Source of the DNA: an uncultured Clostridia bacterium
GTDB lineage: Bacteria > Bacillota > Clostridia > TANB77 > CAG-508
Assembly (NCBI GenBank): GCA_944392085.1
Contig: CALXVN010000004.1
Span: forward strand, 1-36,648
Length of the DNA: 36,648 bases
Direction of reading: 5' to 3'
Below, in pieces: positions 1 through 9,548 of this stretch. Both the position numbers and the translations under genes were made by a program. How positions within the stretch are numbered: the stretch's first letter is position 1; each line of letters starts with the position of its first letter. A model generated the notes under the pieces. The model did not search any database. It was given only the letters and a program-made list of their open reading frames with translations, and had not been told where the DNA came from.

Positions 1-1776
1 CCTAACGCAGAAGGAAACAGAACAACACCATCTGTAGTTGCATTCTCAAAAAATGGAGAAAGATTAGTAGGACAAATAGCAAAACGTCAAGCAGTTACTA
101 ATCCAGATAATACAGTTATATCTATAAAAAGAAAAATGGGAACAAATGAAAAAGTTAATATAGAAGGAGATCAATTCTCTCCACAAGAAATATCAGCTAT
201 GATATTACAAAAATTAAAAGCAGATGCTGAAAATTATTTAGGACAACAAGTAACACAAGCTGTTATAACTGTTCCAGCATATTTTAGTGATAGCCAAAGA
301 CAAGCTACAAAAGATGCTGGTAAAATAGCAGGACTTGAAGTTCTAAGAATTATAAACGAGCCAACAGCAGCAGCTTTAGCTTTTGGCATGGATAAAGAAG
401 ACCAAGACCAAAAAATAATGATATATGATTTAGGTGGAGGTACATTTGATGTATCTATACTAGATATTGGTGATGGAGTATTTGAAGTTTTAGCAACAAA
501 CGGAAATACAAAACTAGGTGGAGATGATTTTGATGAAAGAATTATTTCTTACCTAGTAGATGAATTTAAAAAAGCAAATGGTATAGATTTAAAACAAGAT
601 AAAATGGCTATGCAACGTTTAAAAGAAGCAGCAGAAAAAGCTAAAATTGAGCTTTCTGGAATGCAACAAACACAAATTAATTTACCATTTATTACAGCAG
701 ACGCAAATGGACCAAAACACTTAGATGTAACATTAACAAGAGCAAAATTTGAAGAATTAATTAGTGATTTAATAGAAGCAACAAAAATACCAGTACAAAA
801 TGCATTAAAAGATGCAGGAATTACAGCAAATGATTTACACAAAGTATTATTAGTTGGTGGTTCTACAAGGGTTCCAGCTGTTCAAGAAGCAGTTAAGAAA
901 ATAACAGGAAAAGATCCAGATAAAGGAATAAACCCAGATGAATGTGTTGCTATAGGGGCAGCAATTCAAGGTGGTGTTTTATCAGGAGATGTAAAAGACT
1001 TAGTATTACTTGATGTAACACCATTATCATTAGGTATTGAAACTTTAGGTGGAGTATTTACAAAATTAATTGAAAGAAATACTACAATACCAACTAAAAA
1101 ATCACAAGTATTCTCAACAGCAGCAGATGGACAAACAAGTGTTGAAATACACGTACTTCAAGGAGAAAGAGAAATGGCTGCATATAATAAAACATTAGGA
1201 AGATTCCAATTAACAGGAATTCCAGCAGCACCAAGAGGAGTACCTCAAATTGAAGTTACATTTGATATAGATGCAAATGGTATAGTTCACGTATCTGCAA
1301 AAGATATGGCAACAGGTAACAGCCAACAAGTAGCAATTACAGCAAGTACAAACTTGACTGATGAAGATATAGATAGAGCTGTTAAAGATGCTGAAGCACA
1401 TGCAGCAGAAGATAAGAAAAGAAAAGAAGAAATTGAAGTTAGAAATAATGCAGAAAGCTTAGTATATAACTGCCAAAAAACAATTACTGATTTAGGTGAT
1501 AAAATAAGCGGAGAAGAAAAAGCTAAAGCTGAAACAGAAATCGAAAATGTAAAAAAAGCATTAGAAGGAACAGATGTTGAAGCAATAAAATCTGCAACAG
1601 AAAAATTAACACAAATATTCTATTCAATTTCAGAAAAAGTATATTCTCAAGCACAAGGTGCAGCAAATGCAGCAGGTGCAAACAATGGAGAAGCAAATAA
1701 TGCAGAACCACATACAGACGCAAATGGAAATGTATATGATGCTGATTATAAAGTTGATGAAGACGACAAGAAATAA
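1..1776 (+). CDS. dnaK: Chaperone protein DnaK (Hsp70), 5'-truncated by window edge
   Basis: ATP-dependent cytosolic chaperone that works with DnaJ and GrpE in protein folding. The reading frame is open from base 1 and starts inside the N-terminal [11 protein letters not shown] stretch, so about 27 residues (including the DLGTTNS phosphate loop) lie outside the window; 591 residues are visible. Seen: the second phosphate motif [10 protein letters not shown], the [10 protein letters not shown] adenosine motif, the [13 protein letters not shown] interdomain linker, the substrate-binding domain, and an acidic tail ending in DEDDKK. The internal ATG at 136 is not the start. dnaJ follows after 76 bases, with a small hairpin between them, as in the usual dnaK-dnaJ operon; hrcA and grpE would be expected upstream of the window. 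Confidence 0.98.
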   Translation, partial: PNAEGNRTTPSVVAFSKNGERLVGQIAKRQAVTNPDNTVISIKRKMGTNEKVNIEGDQFSPQEISAMILQKLKADAENYLGQQVTQAVITVPAYFSDSQRQATKDAGKIAGLEVLRIINEPTAAALAFGMDKEDQDQKIMIYDLGGGTFDVSILDIGDGVFEVLATNGNTKLGGDDFDERIISYLVDEFKKANGIDLKQDKMAMQRLKEAAEKAKIELSGMQQTQINLPFITADANGPKHLDVTLTRAKFEELISDLIEATKIPVQNALKDAGITANDLHKVLLVGGSTRVPAVQEAVKKITGKDPDKGINPDECVAIGAAIQGGVLSGDVKDLVLLDVTPLSLGIETLGGVFTKLIERNTTIPTKKSQVFSTAADGQTSVEIHVLQGEREMAAYNKTLGRFQLTGIPAAPRGVPQIEVTFDIDANGIVHVSAKDMATGNSQQVAITASTNLTDEDIDRAVKDAEAHAAEDKKRKEEIEVRNNAESLVYNCQKTITDLGDKISGEEKAKAETEIENVKKALEGTDVEAIKSATEKLTQIFYSISEKVYSQAQGAANAAGANNGEANNAEPHTDANGNVYDADYKVDEDDKK

Positions 1777-1798
1777 TTGTTTAGATAATTGATTTTAA

Positions 1799-1820
1799 GA
1801 GGTTGGATTTTTCCAACCTC
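1799..1820 (+). terminator. Intercistronic hairpin between dnaK and dnaJ
   Basis: A 9-bp perfect stem (GAGGTTGGA / TCCAACCTC) with a four-T loop. No T-run follows, so it is more likely an attenuating or mRNA-processing and stabilising hairpin that sets the dnaK to dnaJ ratio than a full terminator. This role is inferred. Confidence 0.5.
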
Positions 1821-1852
1821 AAATACTATGATAGACTTTAAGGAGAATAAAT

Positions 1853-3022
1853 ATGGCAGGAAAAGATTATTATGAAATTTTAGGAGTACAAAAAAATGCA
1901 AGTGACGATGAACTAAAAAAAGCATATAGAAAACTTGCAAAAAAATATCATCCTGATGCTAATCCAGATAACAAAAAAGAAGCAGAGGCTAAATTTAAAG
2001 AAGTAAACGAAGCATATGAAACTTTATCTAATCCTGAGAAAAGAAGAATGTATGACCAATTTGGAACTGCAGATCCACAAGGATTTGGAGGAGCAGGAGG
2101 TCCTTTTGGCGGAAGAAATGGTTATTATTCATATTCATCTTCAGGAGGCTTTGACGGATTTGGTGACTTTGGAGACTTAGGAGATATATTTTCTTCATTT
2201 TTTGGAGGAAGTTTTGGTGGAAGAAGTTCTGCAAAAAATACTAATGGACCAAGACAAGGTGCTGACTTAAGATATAATTTAGATATTACTTTTGAAGAAT
2301 CTTTTTTAGGTACTGAAAAACAAATTTCAATTACAAGGAACGAAGTATGTAATACATGCCATGGGGAAGGTGCAAAACCAGGAACAAAAAAACAAACTTG
2401 TTCAATGTGCCATGGTACAGGGCAAATAAAACAAACTCAAACAACAATATTTGGACAAATGCAAACTGTAAGACCATGTACTACTTGTAACGGTACAGGA
2501 GAAATAATTCCAGAACCTTGTTTGGAATGTAGAGGAAAAGGAACAGTAAGAAAACAAGTAAAAGTTACTGTAAGAATTCCTGCTGGAATAGATGAAAACC
2601 AAACTATAGTACTTAGAGGAGAAGGAGAACCTGGTGAAAAAGGTGGAGGAAAGGGTGATTTATACATAACAGTTCATGTAAAGAGACATAGTATCTTTAC
2701 AAGAAAAGGTCAAGATGTACTTTGCGAAGTACCAATAACTTTTACACAAGCAACGCTAGGTGCTGATTTAGAGATACCGATGGTAGATGGAAGCAAAGAA
2801 ACATATAGAATACCAGATGGAACTCAGCCAGGAACTAAGTTTACTATTAGAGGAAAGGGCTTTAAAAACATTAATAATAGCTCACAAGGAAACTTTGTAT
2901 TTACAGTTTTAGTTCAAGTACCTAAAAGACTTACTAAAGAACAAAGAGATTTAATGGTGGAGCTTGCAAAAACAATGAATGAACAACCACCTATAAAGAA
3001 AAAAGGAATATTTGGAATTTAA
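1853..3022 (+). CDS. dnaJ: Chaperone protein DnaJ (Hsp40)
   Basis: Co-chaperone that delivers substrates to DnaK and stimulates its ATPase. The 389-aa protein has full type-I architecture: J domain with HPD at residues 33-35, a Gly/Phe-rich region at about 75-135, a zinc-binding domain with four CxxCxGxG-type motifs at about 166-225, and C-terminal substrate-binding domains. The ATG is preceded by AAGGAGA at 1840-1846. It is the second gene after dnaK and ends at a hairpin terminator, so the operon probably stops here. Length is normal for the family. Confidence 0.98.
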   Translation: MAGKDYYEILGVQKNASDDELKKAYRKLAKKYHPDANPDNKKEAEAKFKEVNEAYETLSNPEKRRMYDQFGTADPQGFGGAGGPFGGRNGYYSYSSSGGFDGFGDFGDLGDIFSSFFGGSFGGRSSAKNTNGPRQGADLRYNLDITFEESFLGTEKQISITRNEVCNTCHGEGAKPGTKKQTCSMCHGTGQIKQTQTTIFGQMQTVRPCTTCNGTGEIIPEPCLECRGKGTVRKQVKVTVRIPAGIDENQTIVLRGEGEPGEKGGGKGDLYITVHVKRHSIFTRKGQDVLCEVPITFTQATLGADLEIPMVDGSKETYRIPDGTQPGTKFTIRGKGFKNINNSSQGNFVFTVLVQVPKRLTKEQRDLMVELAKTMNEQPPIKKKGIFGI

Positions 3023-3023
3023 G

Positions 3024-3049
3024 AAACTGCATGAAATGCAGTTTTTCTT
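3024..3049 (+). terminator. Rho-independent terminator after dnaJ
   Basis: Stem AAACTGCAT / ATGCAGTTT with loop GAA, followed by TTCTT, starting right after the dnaJ stop codon. Confidence 0.7.
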
Positions 3050-3137
3050 AGTATTTGTGCCAAAATTCATACTAATACTTTAGCTTGTATTAAAACTAAT
3101 TATAAATCATAAAAAACAATAAAAATATAGAAGAATT

Positions 3138-3167
3138 TTGTCAAATTATATGTTTTTTGCATATGAT
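3138..3167 (+). promoter_or_regulatory. Sigma-A type promoter for the small Cys-rich gene
   Basis: TTGTCA at 3138-3143, an 18-base spacer and TATGAT at 3162-3167, 44 bases before the next start codon. Confidence 0.5.
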
Positions 3168-3211
3168 ATATTAGATGATACATTTGTATTATCAAGAAGA
3201 GGTGAAATATA

Positions 3212-3463
3212 ATGTTTAATAAATGTTGTGAAGTAGCAAAATGTTGTGTAGATGCTGTAGTATGTTTACTAACTTCTTTATTACTATTTATTGCAGGATT
3301 AATAGTAGGAGCATATACTGGTTTAGCTACTGTATTAGGTTTAGGTGCTATAATTGCAATTACAGCGTTATTACTAATACTATTATTAATAAGAATAATA
3401 ACTTTAATTTGTTGCAAAACAAAGAATAAAAATAATTGTTGTGATTATGACCAATACTGCTAG
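3212..3463 (+). CDS. Small Cys-rich double-membrane-segment protein, unknown function
   Basis: I do not recognise a family. The 83-aa protein has a short N-terminal part with paired cysteines (NKCC, KCC), two hydrophobic segments at about residues 17-38 and 40-68, and a C-terminal part with further Cys (ICCK, NNCC, final Cys). Cysteines cluster on both sides of the membrane segments, which could bind metal or carry disulfides or acyl groups; this is inference. AGAGGTGA at 3198-3205 is a good ribosome binding site for the ATG at 3212. The gene has its own promoter and terminator, so it is probably monocistronic. Confidence 0.75.
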   Translation: MFNKCCEVAKCCVDAVVCLLTSLLLFIAGLIVGAYTGLATVLGLGAIIAITALLLILLLIRIITLICCKTKNKNNCCDYDQYC

Positions 3464-3468
3464 ATAAA

Positions 3469-3506
3469 AAATCCCTATCATAAAATATGGTAGGGGTTAA
3501 ATTTTT
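3469..3506 (+). terminator. Terminator after the small Cys-rich gene
   Basis: Stem CCCTATCA / TGGTAGGG (one G-U pair) flanked by A-rich and T-rich runs, ending in ATTTTT. Confidence 0.65.
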
Positions 3507-3508
3507 GA

Positions 3509-3537
3509 TTGACTGGATATAGAATTTATGATAAGAT
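3509..3537 (+). promoter_or_regulatory. Sigma-A type promoter for the membrane-anchored protein gene
   Basis: TTGACT at 3509-3514, a 17-base spacer and TAAGAT at 3532-3537. A well-placed GAGGAAG at 3551-3557 then precedes a four-codon ORF (MLKI, stop) at 3560-3574 in the leader, before the real gene. Confidence 0.6.
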
Positions 3538-3617
3538 AGTTTAAAAAATGGAGGAAGAAATGTTAAAAATTTAATTTTTTCGAGTTAGATTTAGAAATGG
3601 AAAGGAATGTTAAAAAA

Positions 3618-4433
3618 ATGGAAGAAAAAATAAAAAGTAATATTTTAATATACATAATAGTAATTATAAGTTTAATTATAATAATATTAATATGTGGAGG
3701 AGTTACTTTATATAAGAAAATAATGAGTAATAACAGTGAAACAATTCAAAATGAAGAAAATAATTTTTATAATTATTTTAATAATCAACAAGAAAATGTT
3801 AGTGATGCAGAAGAATATGATGGAAGAATAAAAAAACAAATTATTTTAAATGGAGAAAGTTTAGAAATAGAGGTAAATTATATAAATACAGACATAATAG
3901 ATACAGGAGAAATAGAAGAAAATGATATTAAGTTATATTCACAAGAGTATGTTGTAAAAATAGATAATAATAAAATAGAAGGAATAGAAAATGGTTCAAA
4001 ATATATTAATGCTGAAAAACAATTTGAAGGGGAACTATTTTCAATAACAAAAGTTAAAGATAAAGTAACAAGTTTTGAATATCTAGTTTTAAAAATGAAT
4101 GAAGATTTAATAGCAGCAGGACCTAGAATTAATGTATATATTATAGATTATAAAGAAGGAAAAATAATAACAAAATTAGTGGACGATAAGAATAGTTCAG
4201 CACTATTTTTAAAAGAACAAATGGAGCAAGACGAAAATGGAGATTATATATCAGATGAAGAAGCACAATTAAAAATGGAAATTTTAGATGATGAAATAAT
4301 TTCTTATGAGTATAATTTAAACTCAGAAAAAGTAGAGAAGAAAATTTATACTATAGAAAATGGTATTCTTAAAAGCAAAATAGATAAAGTATATGAAACA
4401 AGTGAAATTTGGGTAGTAGGAAAATCGTGGTAA
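3618..4433 (+). CDS. Membrane-anchored protein of unknown function
   Basis: No family recognised. The protein has a single strongly hydrophobic segment near the N-terminus (from ILIYIIVIIS onward, about 25 residues) followed by a roughly 235-residue acidic, Asn- and Lys-rich domain, which suggests an uncleaved signal-anchor with an extracytoplasmic domain. The start is uncertain: ATG at 3597 has no upstream ribosome binding site, while ATG at 3618 has AAAGGA 11 bases upstream, so I prefer 3618 (271 aa; 278 aa from 3597). It stands alone between its own promoter and a strong convergent terminator shared with pflA. Confidence 0.75.
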   Translation: MEEKIKSNILIYIIVIISLIIIILICGGVTLYKKIMSNNSETIQNEENNFYNYFNNQQENVSDAEEYDGRIKKQIILNGESLEIEVNYINTDIIDTGEIEENDIKLYSQEYVVKIDNNKIEGIENGSKYINAEKQFEGELFSITKVKDKVTSFEYLVLKMNEDLIAAGPRINVYIIDYKEGKIITKLVDDKNSSALFLKEQMEQDENGDYISDEEAQLKMEILDDEIISYEYNLNSEKVEKKIYTIENGILKSKIDKVYETSEIWVVGKSW

Positions 4434-4436
4434 TTT

Positions 4437-4471
4437 AAGCAAAGCACTAGTAAAAATCTAGTGCTTTGCTT
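4437..4471. terminator. Bidirectional terminator between convergent genes
   Basis: Perfect 14-bp stem AAGCAAAGCACTAG / CTAGTGCTTTGCTT with a 7-base loop. It lies between the stop of the membrane-anchored protein gene (+) and overlaps the stop codon of pflA (-). T-runs are weak on both sides, but the stem is strong. Confidence 0.7.
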
Positions 4472-5213
4472 AGTTTATCTGCAATATTTTTTTTGCTCTT
4501 GCAACATCTTCGACTGTTGCATTTGGTACATCTTCCAATTCGTAATTACAACCAAGATTTTCCCATTTAAATCTACCTAAATCATGATAAGCTAGAATTT
4601 CAATCTTTTTTACATTAGTTAAAGTAGATAAAAATTCTTTTAATTTAAGTAAATCGTCTTTATGGTCTGTAATGCCAGGAACTAAAACTTGTCTAATCCA
4701 AACATCTTTATTTATTTGACTTAAATATTTTGCAAATTCAAGCTCTAATTTGTTTGAAACACCAACTAAATCTTTACAAATATCATCATTTATACATTTT
4801 ATATCTAATAAAAATAAATCGGTTAAGTCAATTATTTTTTTTATTTTATCAGTTAATGGGAAATTACCAGAAGTATCTATAGCAACATGAATACCTAATT
4901 TTTTTAGTTCAGGGATAAATTCTAGCAAAAAATCCTGTTGCAAAAGAGGTTCACCACCAGATAGGGTAACACCTCCATCAGATACAGCAAAATAATTTTT
5001 ATAACGAGATATTTTTGCGATTAATTCTTGAGCAGAATATTCCATTCCAGTGTTAGTAGGCCAAGTATCTCTATTATGACAATATTTACAACGCAAGCCA
5101 CAGCCCTGAAAAAAAACAACAAATCTAATTCCAGGACCATCAACAGCACCAAAAGATTCAAATGAATGTATTCTTGCGTTTATTTGATTCTCTGAATTAT
5201 TTTGATTAGACAT
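4470..5213 (-). CDS. pflA: Pyruvate formate-lyase activating enzyme (radical SAM)
   Basis: Installs the glycyl radical on PflB using S-adenosylmethionine and a [4Fe-4S] cluster. The 247-aa protein shows the radical-SAM CxxxCxxC motif at Cys38, Cys42 and Cys45, the preceding DGPGIRFVVFFQGC stretch typical of PFL activases, and the SGGEPLLQ motif. The ATG at 5213 has GGAGG about 6 bases upstream on the minus strand. It lies directly downstream of pflB with a palindromic repeat between them, so the two are probably co-transcribed. Length is normal. Confidence 0.97.
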   Translation of the reverse strand: MSNQNNSENQINARIHSFESFGAVDGPGIRFVVFFQGCGLRCKYCHNRDTWPTNTGMEYSAQELIAKISRYKNYFAVSDGGVTLSGGEPLLQQDFLLEFIPELKKLGIHVAIDTSGNFPLTDKIKKIIDLTDLFLLDIKCINDDICKDLVGVSNKLELEFAKYLSQINKDVWIRQVLVPGITDHKDDLLKLKEFLSTLTNVKKIEILAYHDLGRFKWENLGCNYELEDVPNATVEDVARAKKILQIN

Positions 5214-5291
5214 TTTTTCCTCCTACGAATTACTAGTAAAATTAGAATTTTTTTATTTAAAAGAGATTACAGTATCTATTTTAATTTACAA

Positions 5292-5338
5292 AAATAGAAA
5301 CCTGTTTTTTTGCTCCGTCCCTAAAAACAGGTTCTATT
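5292..5338. repeat. Dispersed palindromic repeat, copy 1 (between pflB and pflA)
   Basis: Inverted repeat with arms AATAGAAACCTGTTTTT and AAAAACAGGTTCTATT (one extra A in the left arm) around a TTGCTCCGTCCCT centre. It belongs to the same family as the repeats at 13973, 20497 and 25642. In the pflB-pflA transcript it would form a strong hairpin that could attenuate pflA. Confidence 0.75.
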
Positions 5339-5344
5339 TAAATC

Positions 5345-7588
5345 TTAAATTCTTTCATGAATAGTTCTATTTATTACATCCAATTGTTGCTCTCTTGTTA
5401 ATTTTATAAAGTTTACAGCATATCCAGATACACGAATTGTAAGCTGTGGGTAATTTTCAGGATGTTCCATTGCATCTAATAATAATTCTCTATTAAATAC
5501 ATTTACATTTATATGATGTCCAGTTTGTTTAAAATATCCGTCTAACATACTTACTAAGTTATTAACTTTTGCATCTTCATCCTTACCTAAAGCAGCTGGT
5601 GTGATTGAGAATGTAAATGAAATTCCATCTTCTGAATATTCATAAGGAAGTTTAGCTATAGTGTTCATAACAGCTAAAGCTCCATTTGCATCTCTTCCAT
5701 GAAGTGGGTTAGCACCAGGACCAAATGGTTCTCCAGCACGACGTCCATCAGGAGTATTACCAGTATTTTTACCATAAACAACATTTGAAGTAATCGTTAA
5801 TATAGAAAGTGTATGTTTTGAGTTTCTATAAGTATGATGCTTTTGTAATTTTCTCATAAAAGATTTAACTATATTAACAGCTATATTATCTACTCTATCA
5901 TCATCATTTCCGTATTTAGGGAAGTCTCCTTCAACTTGATAATCAATAGCGAGTCCTGTTTCATCTCTTATAACTTTTACTTTAGCATATTTTATAGCAG
6001 AAAGAGAATCAGCAGCTACTGAAAGACCAGCTATACCACAAGCCATAGTTCTTAATATATCTTCATCTCTATCATGTAGAGCCATTTCTAATGCTTCATA
6101 AGAATATTTATCATGCATAAAGTGAATTGCATTTAAAGCTTTTATATATATTTTTGCAACATAATCCATCATTACATCAAATTTTTCCATAACTTCATCA
6201 TAATCTAGGTATTCAGAAGTTATAGGGGCAAATTTTGGAGCAACTTGTTTTCCAGAATTTTCATCTCTACCACCGTTAATAGCATAAAGAAGAGTTTTTG
6301 CAAGATTTGCTCTAGCTCCGAAGAATTGCATTTGTTTACCAATTCTCATAGCAGAAACACAACAAGCTATTCCATAATCATCACCTAATGTTATTCTCAT
6401 TAAATCATCATTTTCATATTGAATAGAAGATGTTCTAATAGAAATATCTGCACAATATTTTTTGAATTCTTCTGGTAAGTTATTTGACCATAATACTGTT
6501 AAGTTTGGTTCTGGTGCAGGACCTAATGTATCTAAAGTATGAAGCATTCTAAATGAGTTTTTAGTAACTAATGTTCTACCGTCAATTCCCATACCACCAA
6601 TGCTTTCAGTTACCCATACAGGATCCCCACTAAATAATGAATTATATTCTGGAGCTCTTAAGAATCTAACTAATCTCAATTTCATTACAAAATGATCCAT
6701 TAGTTCTTGAGCTTGTTCTTCTGTTAATATTCCATTTTGAATATCTCTTTCAATATATATATCTAAGAAAGTAGATGTTCTACCTAAACTCATTGCAGCA
6801 CCATTTTGATCTTTTACAGCACCTAAATATCCAAAATATAACCATTGAATTGCTTCTTTTGCATTTGAAGCAGGAACAGAAATATCAAATCCATATTTTA
6901 AAGCCATTGCTTTTAAATCATTTAAAGCTTTTATTTGATCAGCAATTTCTTCACGCTTTCTAATTATATCTTCAGTAAATTCATCTGTATCTAGTATTTC
7001 TAGTTCAGTTCTCTTTTCAGCTATTAAAGCGTCAACACCATAAAGTGCTACTCTTCTGTAATCGCCAATAATTCTTCCACGTCCATATCCATCAGGTAAA
7101 CCTGTTAAAAGATGTGAACTTCTAGCAGCTCTAATGTCAGGAGTATAAACTTGGAAAACTCCATCATTATGAGTTTTTCTTAAATTATGATAAATGTATT
7201 CTGTTTCTGGATCTACTTTATATCCATAGCTTTCAGCAGATTTTTCTACTATTCTTATACCACCATTTGGCATAATTGCTCTTTTTAAAGGAGCGTCAGT
7301 TTGAAGACCTACAATTTCTTCTAAATCTTTATCTATATATCCAGCTTCATAAGCATTTATAGAAGATGGTGTTTTGCAATCTACATCTAAAACTCCGCCA
7401 TTTTCTCTTTCTTTTTTATAAAGCTCTAATACTTTATCCCATAATTTTTTTGTTTTGTCTGTAGCACCAGTTAAAAACTTGCTATCTCCTTCATAAGGTG
7501 TATAGTTAGATTGGATAAAACCTCTAACATCTATTTCTTTTGTCCATTCGCCGGCTTTATTAAAACCATCCCATTGCTTAAATTCCAT
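5345..7588 (-). CDS. pflB: Pyruvate formate-lyase (formate acetyltransferase)
   Basis: Glycyl-radical enzyme converting pyruvate and CoA to acetyl-CoA and formate during anaerobic fermentation. Seen: the catalytic Cys pair in GIACCVSAM, the C-terminal glycyl-radical motif RVSGYAVNF with the radical Gly at about residue 722 of 747, and the [15 protein letters not shown] region. The frame extends to 7612, but the ATG at 7588 (MEFKQWDGF) has GGAGG at 7596-7600 on the minus strand at correct spacing, so I use 7588 and 747 aa. pflA follows downstream. A strong promoter and two small palindromes lie in the leader. Confidence 0.98.
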   Translation of the reverse strand: MEFKQWDGFNKAGEWTKEIDVRGFIQSNYTPYEGDSKFLTGATDKTKKLWDKVLELYKKERENGGVLDVDCKTPSSINAYEAGYIDKDLEEIVGLQTDAPLKRAIMPNGGIRIVEKSAESYGYKVDPETEYIYHNLRKTHNDGVFQVYTPDIRAARSSHLLTGLPDGYGRGRIIGDYRRVALYGVDALIAEKRTELEILDTDEFTEDIIRKREEIADQIKALNDLKAMALKYGFDISVPASNAKEAIQWLYFGYLGAVKDQNGAAMSLGRTSTFLDIYIERDIQNGILTEEQAQELMDHFVMKLRLVRFLRAPEYNSLFSGDPVWVTESIGGMGIDGRTLVTKNSFRMLHTLDTLGPAPEPNLTVLWSNNLPEEFKKYCADISIRTSSIQYENDDLMRITLGDDYGIACCVSAMRIGKQMQFFGARANLAKTLLYAINGGRDENSGKQVAPKFAPITSEYLDYDEVMEKFDVMMDYVAKIYIKALNAIHFMHDKYSYEALEMALHDRDEDILRTMACGIAGLSVAADSLSAIKYAKVKVIRDETGLAIDYQVEGDFPKYGNDDDRVDNIAVNIVKSFMRKLQKHHTYRNSKHTLSILTITSNVVYGKNTGNTPDGRRAGEPFGPGANPLHGRDANGALAVMNTIAKLPYEYSEDGISFTFSITPAALGKDEDAKVNNLVSMLDGYFKQTGHHINVNVFNRELLLDAMEHPENYPQLTIRVSGYAVNFIKLTREQQLDVINRTIHERI

Positions 7589-7607
7589 ATAAAAACCTCC
7601 ATCTTTA

Positions 7608-7667
7608 CACAAAAATTGTGAATATAATATAAATTTTTAACTATATATAACTGATTTAATAAATCAG
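7608..7667 (-). promoter_or_regulatory. pflB leader palindromes
   Basis: Two short inverted repeats lie between the pflB promoter and its ribosome binding site: CACAA-AAA-TTGTG at 7608-7620 and CTGATTT-AAT-AAATCAG at 7651-7667. They may be operator or leader hairpins; neither matches the Rex consensus as I know it. The role is not established. Confidence 0.35.
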
Positions 7668-7675
7668 CATATATT

Positions 7676-7704
7676 ATCATAACACAAAATGAATATTATA
7701 TCAA
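7676..7704 (-). promoter_or_regulatory. Sigma-A type promoter of pflB
   Basis: On the minus strand, TTGATA (7699-7704), a 17-base spacer and TATGAT (7676-7681). It is placed to give a leader of about 80 bases before pflB. Confidence 0.65.
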
Positions 7705-7725
7705 CTAAATGTCGAAAAATGATAA

Positions 7726-7757
7726 AAAAATATCATCTATATTAGTATAGATGATAT
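7726..7757 (-). terminator. Terminator of the XRE regulator gene
   Basis: Perfect 12-bp stem ATATCATCTATA / TATAGATGATAT with a 4-base loop; on the minus strand it is followed by a run of T. It lies just after the XRE gene stop and ahead of the pflB promoter. Confidence 0.75.
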
Positions 7758-7773
7758 TAAAAAAATTATACAA

Positions 7774-8097
7774 TTAGTCTTCGTTTATAATTTTTGCAAT
7801 CTTATAAATTAATTTTTGCTTTTCAGAACTAGTGTTTTTTAACAAATTATCAAATTCAGAAGATAAATAAGTGGTAGAATCATTTGAAGAACCATTCAAA
7901 ATAGAACCTTCACTTATTTTTAAAATATCACAAATTTGACTTAATCTCTTTAAACTGATATGAGAACTTCCACGTTCTATTCTACTTAAAAATGCAATAG
8001 AAACATCAAGTTTTTCAGCTAATTTTTCTTGAGTTAAACCCTTAGCTGTTCTTGCTTTTTTTAGTCTTTCACCAATAATATTATAATCTAGTGCCAT
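7774..8097 (-). CDS. XRE-family helix-turn-helix transcriptional regulator
   Basis: A 107-aa cytosolic DNA-binding protein. Residues about 7-62 form a Cro/C1-type HTH (GERLKKARTAKGLTQEKLAEKL, then SIAFLSRIERG with the recognition helix). The C-terminal 45 residues are a short helical tail rather than a sensor domain. Start ATG at 8097 has GAGGTGA upstream. The gene is divergent from the biotin ligase gene; the intergenic region holds a perfect CGTATACG palindrome at 8137-8144 that could be an autoregulatory operator (inference). Target genes are unknown. Confidence 0.9.
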   Translation of the reverse strand: MALDYNIIGERLKKARTAKGLTQEKLAEKLDVSIAFLSRIERGSSHISLKRLSQICDILKISEGSILNGSSNDSTTYLSSEFDNLLKNTSSEKQKLIYKIAKIINED

Positions 8098-8233
8098 CTA
8101 TTTCACCTCTTTTTAAAATATGAAATGAATATAGCACGTATACGAAACAATTTACAGAAACTAAAAGGTAAATATATACAAGCTAAATTCATAATAATAG
8201 TATGTACAAAAAAATATAAAAGTATGTATTTAT

Positions 8234-8262
8234 TAGACAAATAAAGAAAAAAGTGTTATACT
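8234..8262 (+). promoter_or_regulatory. Sigma-A type promoter of the biotin ligase gene
   Basis: TAGACA at 8234-8239, a 17-base spacer and TATACT at 8257-8262, 36 bases before the start codon. Confidence 0.55.
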
Positions 8263-8298
8263 ACTAAAAAAAATTACCAAGAAAAGGAAATAAAAAAA

Positions 8299-8883
8299 AT
8301 GCAAGAAAAAACGAAATATTTTTTAAATGCAAAAGTGATTGCAAAAAAACAAATATATTTTAAAGAATTAGATTCAACACAACAAGAAGCTAAAAAATTG
8401 ATAGAGAAAAATATAGAAAACGGAACAATAGTAATAACTGATTATCAAACAAAAGGAAAAGGAACACATGATAGGAAGTGGTATTCAGAAAAAGGTAAAA
8501 ATTTAACATTTACTATAATACTGTATCCAAAATGTAATATTAAAGAATTGGAAAGTTTAACTATAGATATTGCAGAATGCATCTTAAAGACCATTGAAGA
8601 GTTATATAATATAAAATTAAATATAAAATTTCCAAATGATATTATTTTAAATGGAAAAAAACTAGGAGGGATTTTAACACAGATTTCTACTAAAGGAGAG
8701 AAAATAAGATACTTACTTATAGGAATAGGAATTAATATTAATGGAGAAAATTTTAATGATGAAATAAAAGATATTGCTACTTCATTAAAACAAGAATATA
8801 AAATAGATTTTTCGAGAGAAGATATATTAAATCAATTTTGCATTAATTTTGAAAATTATTGTTATGAAAAAAATATAATATAG
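8299..8883 (+). CDS. birA: Biotin--protein ligase, minimal form
   Basis: Attaches biotin to carboxylase carrier proteins through biotinyl-AMP. Seen: a KGKGTHDRKW stretch matching the GRGRxxR biotinyl-AMP loop, KFPNDIILNGKKLGGIL matching the KWPND catalytic motif, and GIGININ. At 194 aa it lacks the N-terminal DNA-binding domain of bifunctional BirA, so it should not be a repressor, and it also appears to lack the C-terminal SH3-like domain. No frameshift or second ORF explains the short end. The start ATG has AAGGAA about 9 bases upstream. No biotin-dependent carboxylase gene lies in this window. Confidence 0.88.
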   Translation: MQEKTKYFLNAKVIAKKQIYFKELDSTQQEAKKLIEKNIENGTIVITDYQTKGKGTHDRKWYSEKGKNLTFTIILYPKCNIKELESLTIDIAECILKTIEELYNIKLNIKFPNDIILNGKKLGGILTQISTKGEKIRYLLIGIGININGENFNDEIKDIATSLKQEYKIDFSREDILNQFCINFENYCYEKNII

Positions 8884-8955
8884 TGAAAAAAGTTGAATAA
8901 AAGAGAAAAATAAAGTAAAAAGATAAAAATGTCGAATTTTGACGATGAATTTTAA

Positions 8956-8984
8956 TTGCTAAATATTTATTTATATGTTATACT
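8956..8984 (+). promoter_or_regulatory. Sigma-A type promoter of the coiled-coil protein gene
   Basis: TTGCTA at 8956-8961, a 17-base spacer and TATACT at 8979-8984, 25 bases before the ATG. Confidence 0.5.
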
Positions 8985-9008
8985 GCAAAAAATGAGGAGG
9001 TGAGAAAA

Positions 9009-9461
9009 ATGTCTAATAAAATAAAGAAAAATTTAAAAGATGAAACTAATATAATATTAGAACAAATGAAAAAGGAATTTGCAGAAGTAAATAAACAAAT
9101 GAACCAAAGATTTGCAGAAGTAAATAAGCAAATGGACCAAAGATTTGCAGAAGTAAATAAGCAAATGGACCAAAGATTTGCAGAAGTAAATAACCAAATG
9201 AAGCAAGAATTTAAAGAAGTAAACGAAAGATTGGATAGGCATGAATCAAGACTAGATGAACATGACAAAAAATTTGAAGAAATGCATAGGGCATTAATTA
9301 TAATCGAGGATCAAGTAACTAACAAAATTCCAGCTTTATTTGATGGATATAATGCTAATCATGAGCTTTATGAAGGATTAGAAAAAAGAGTTACGGAGCT
9401 AGAGGAAAAAGAAAGTTTTAATTCAATAAAAATATCAATTTTAGAAGACAAAATAGGATAA
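9009..9461 (+). CDS. Coiled-coil protein built of 11-residue repeats, unknown function
   Basis: The 150-aa soluble protein is almost all helix-forming. Residues 19-73 are five 11-residue units of the form QMxQRFAEVNK, a hendecad pattern expected to make a long, nearly straight coiled coil. A second heptad-like segment (RLDRHESRLDEHDKKFEE) and a C-terminal helix (LEKRVTELEEKE) follow. A GTG at 9000 keeps the same frame, but GGAGGTG at 8997-9003 fits the ATG at 9009. A well-formed promoter precedes it. Similar short proteins occur in Clostridia and phages, but I cannot assign a function. Confidence 0.8.
   Translation: MSNKIKKNLKDETNIILEQMKKEFAEVNKQMNQRFAEVNKQMDQRFAEVNKQMDQRFAEVNNQMKQEFKEVNERLDRHESRLDEHDKKFEEMHRALIIIEDQVTNKIPALFDGYNANHELYEGLEKRVTELEEKESFNSIKISILEDKIG
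9063..9227 (+). repeat. 33-bp tandem repeat, five units, inside the coiled-coil gene
   Basis: Units at 9063, 9096, 9129, 9162 and 9195, each 33 bp coding 11 residues. The central units are nearly identical in DNA and the outer ones have diverged, so copy number has probably changed by slippage or recombination. Confidence 0.85.
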
Positions 9462-9480
9462 TCTAATTAAAAATCAAAAA

Positions 9481-9542
9481 CTAAAATGGAGTTTACAAAT
9501 GTAATTATACTAAAATAATTATATCTGTAAGCTCCATTTTAG
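9481..9542. terminator. Long imperfect hairpin, terminator on the minus strand
   Basis: Arms CTAAAATGGAG / CTCCATTTTAG continue through TTTACA/TGTAAG and an AT-rich inner stem, about 62 bases in all. On the minus strand it is followed by TTTTTGATTTTT, so it could end transcripts running through rubrerythrin and the adjacent structured region. On the plus strand it follows the coiled-coil gene. Confidence 0.6.
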
Positions 9543-9548
9543 GTAGTA

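Noticed and set aside
3560..3574. Four-codon leader ORF (MLKI) as a regulatory peptide
   Set aside because: It has a good ribosome binding site but no terminator/antiterminator arrangement; it could be chance in AT-rich DNA.
9063..9227. CRISPR-like array
   Set aside because: The repeats are contiguous 33-bp coding units without spacers and lie in one open reading frame.
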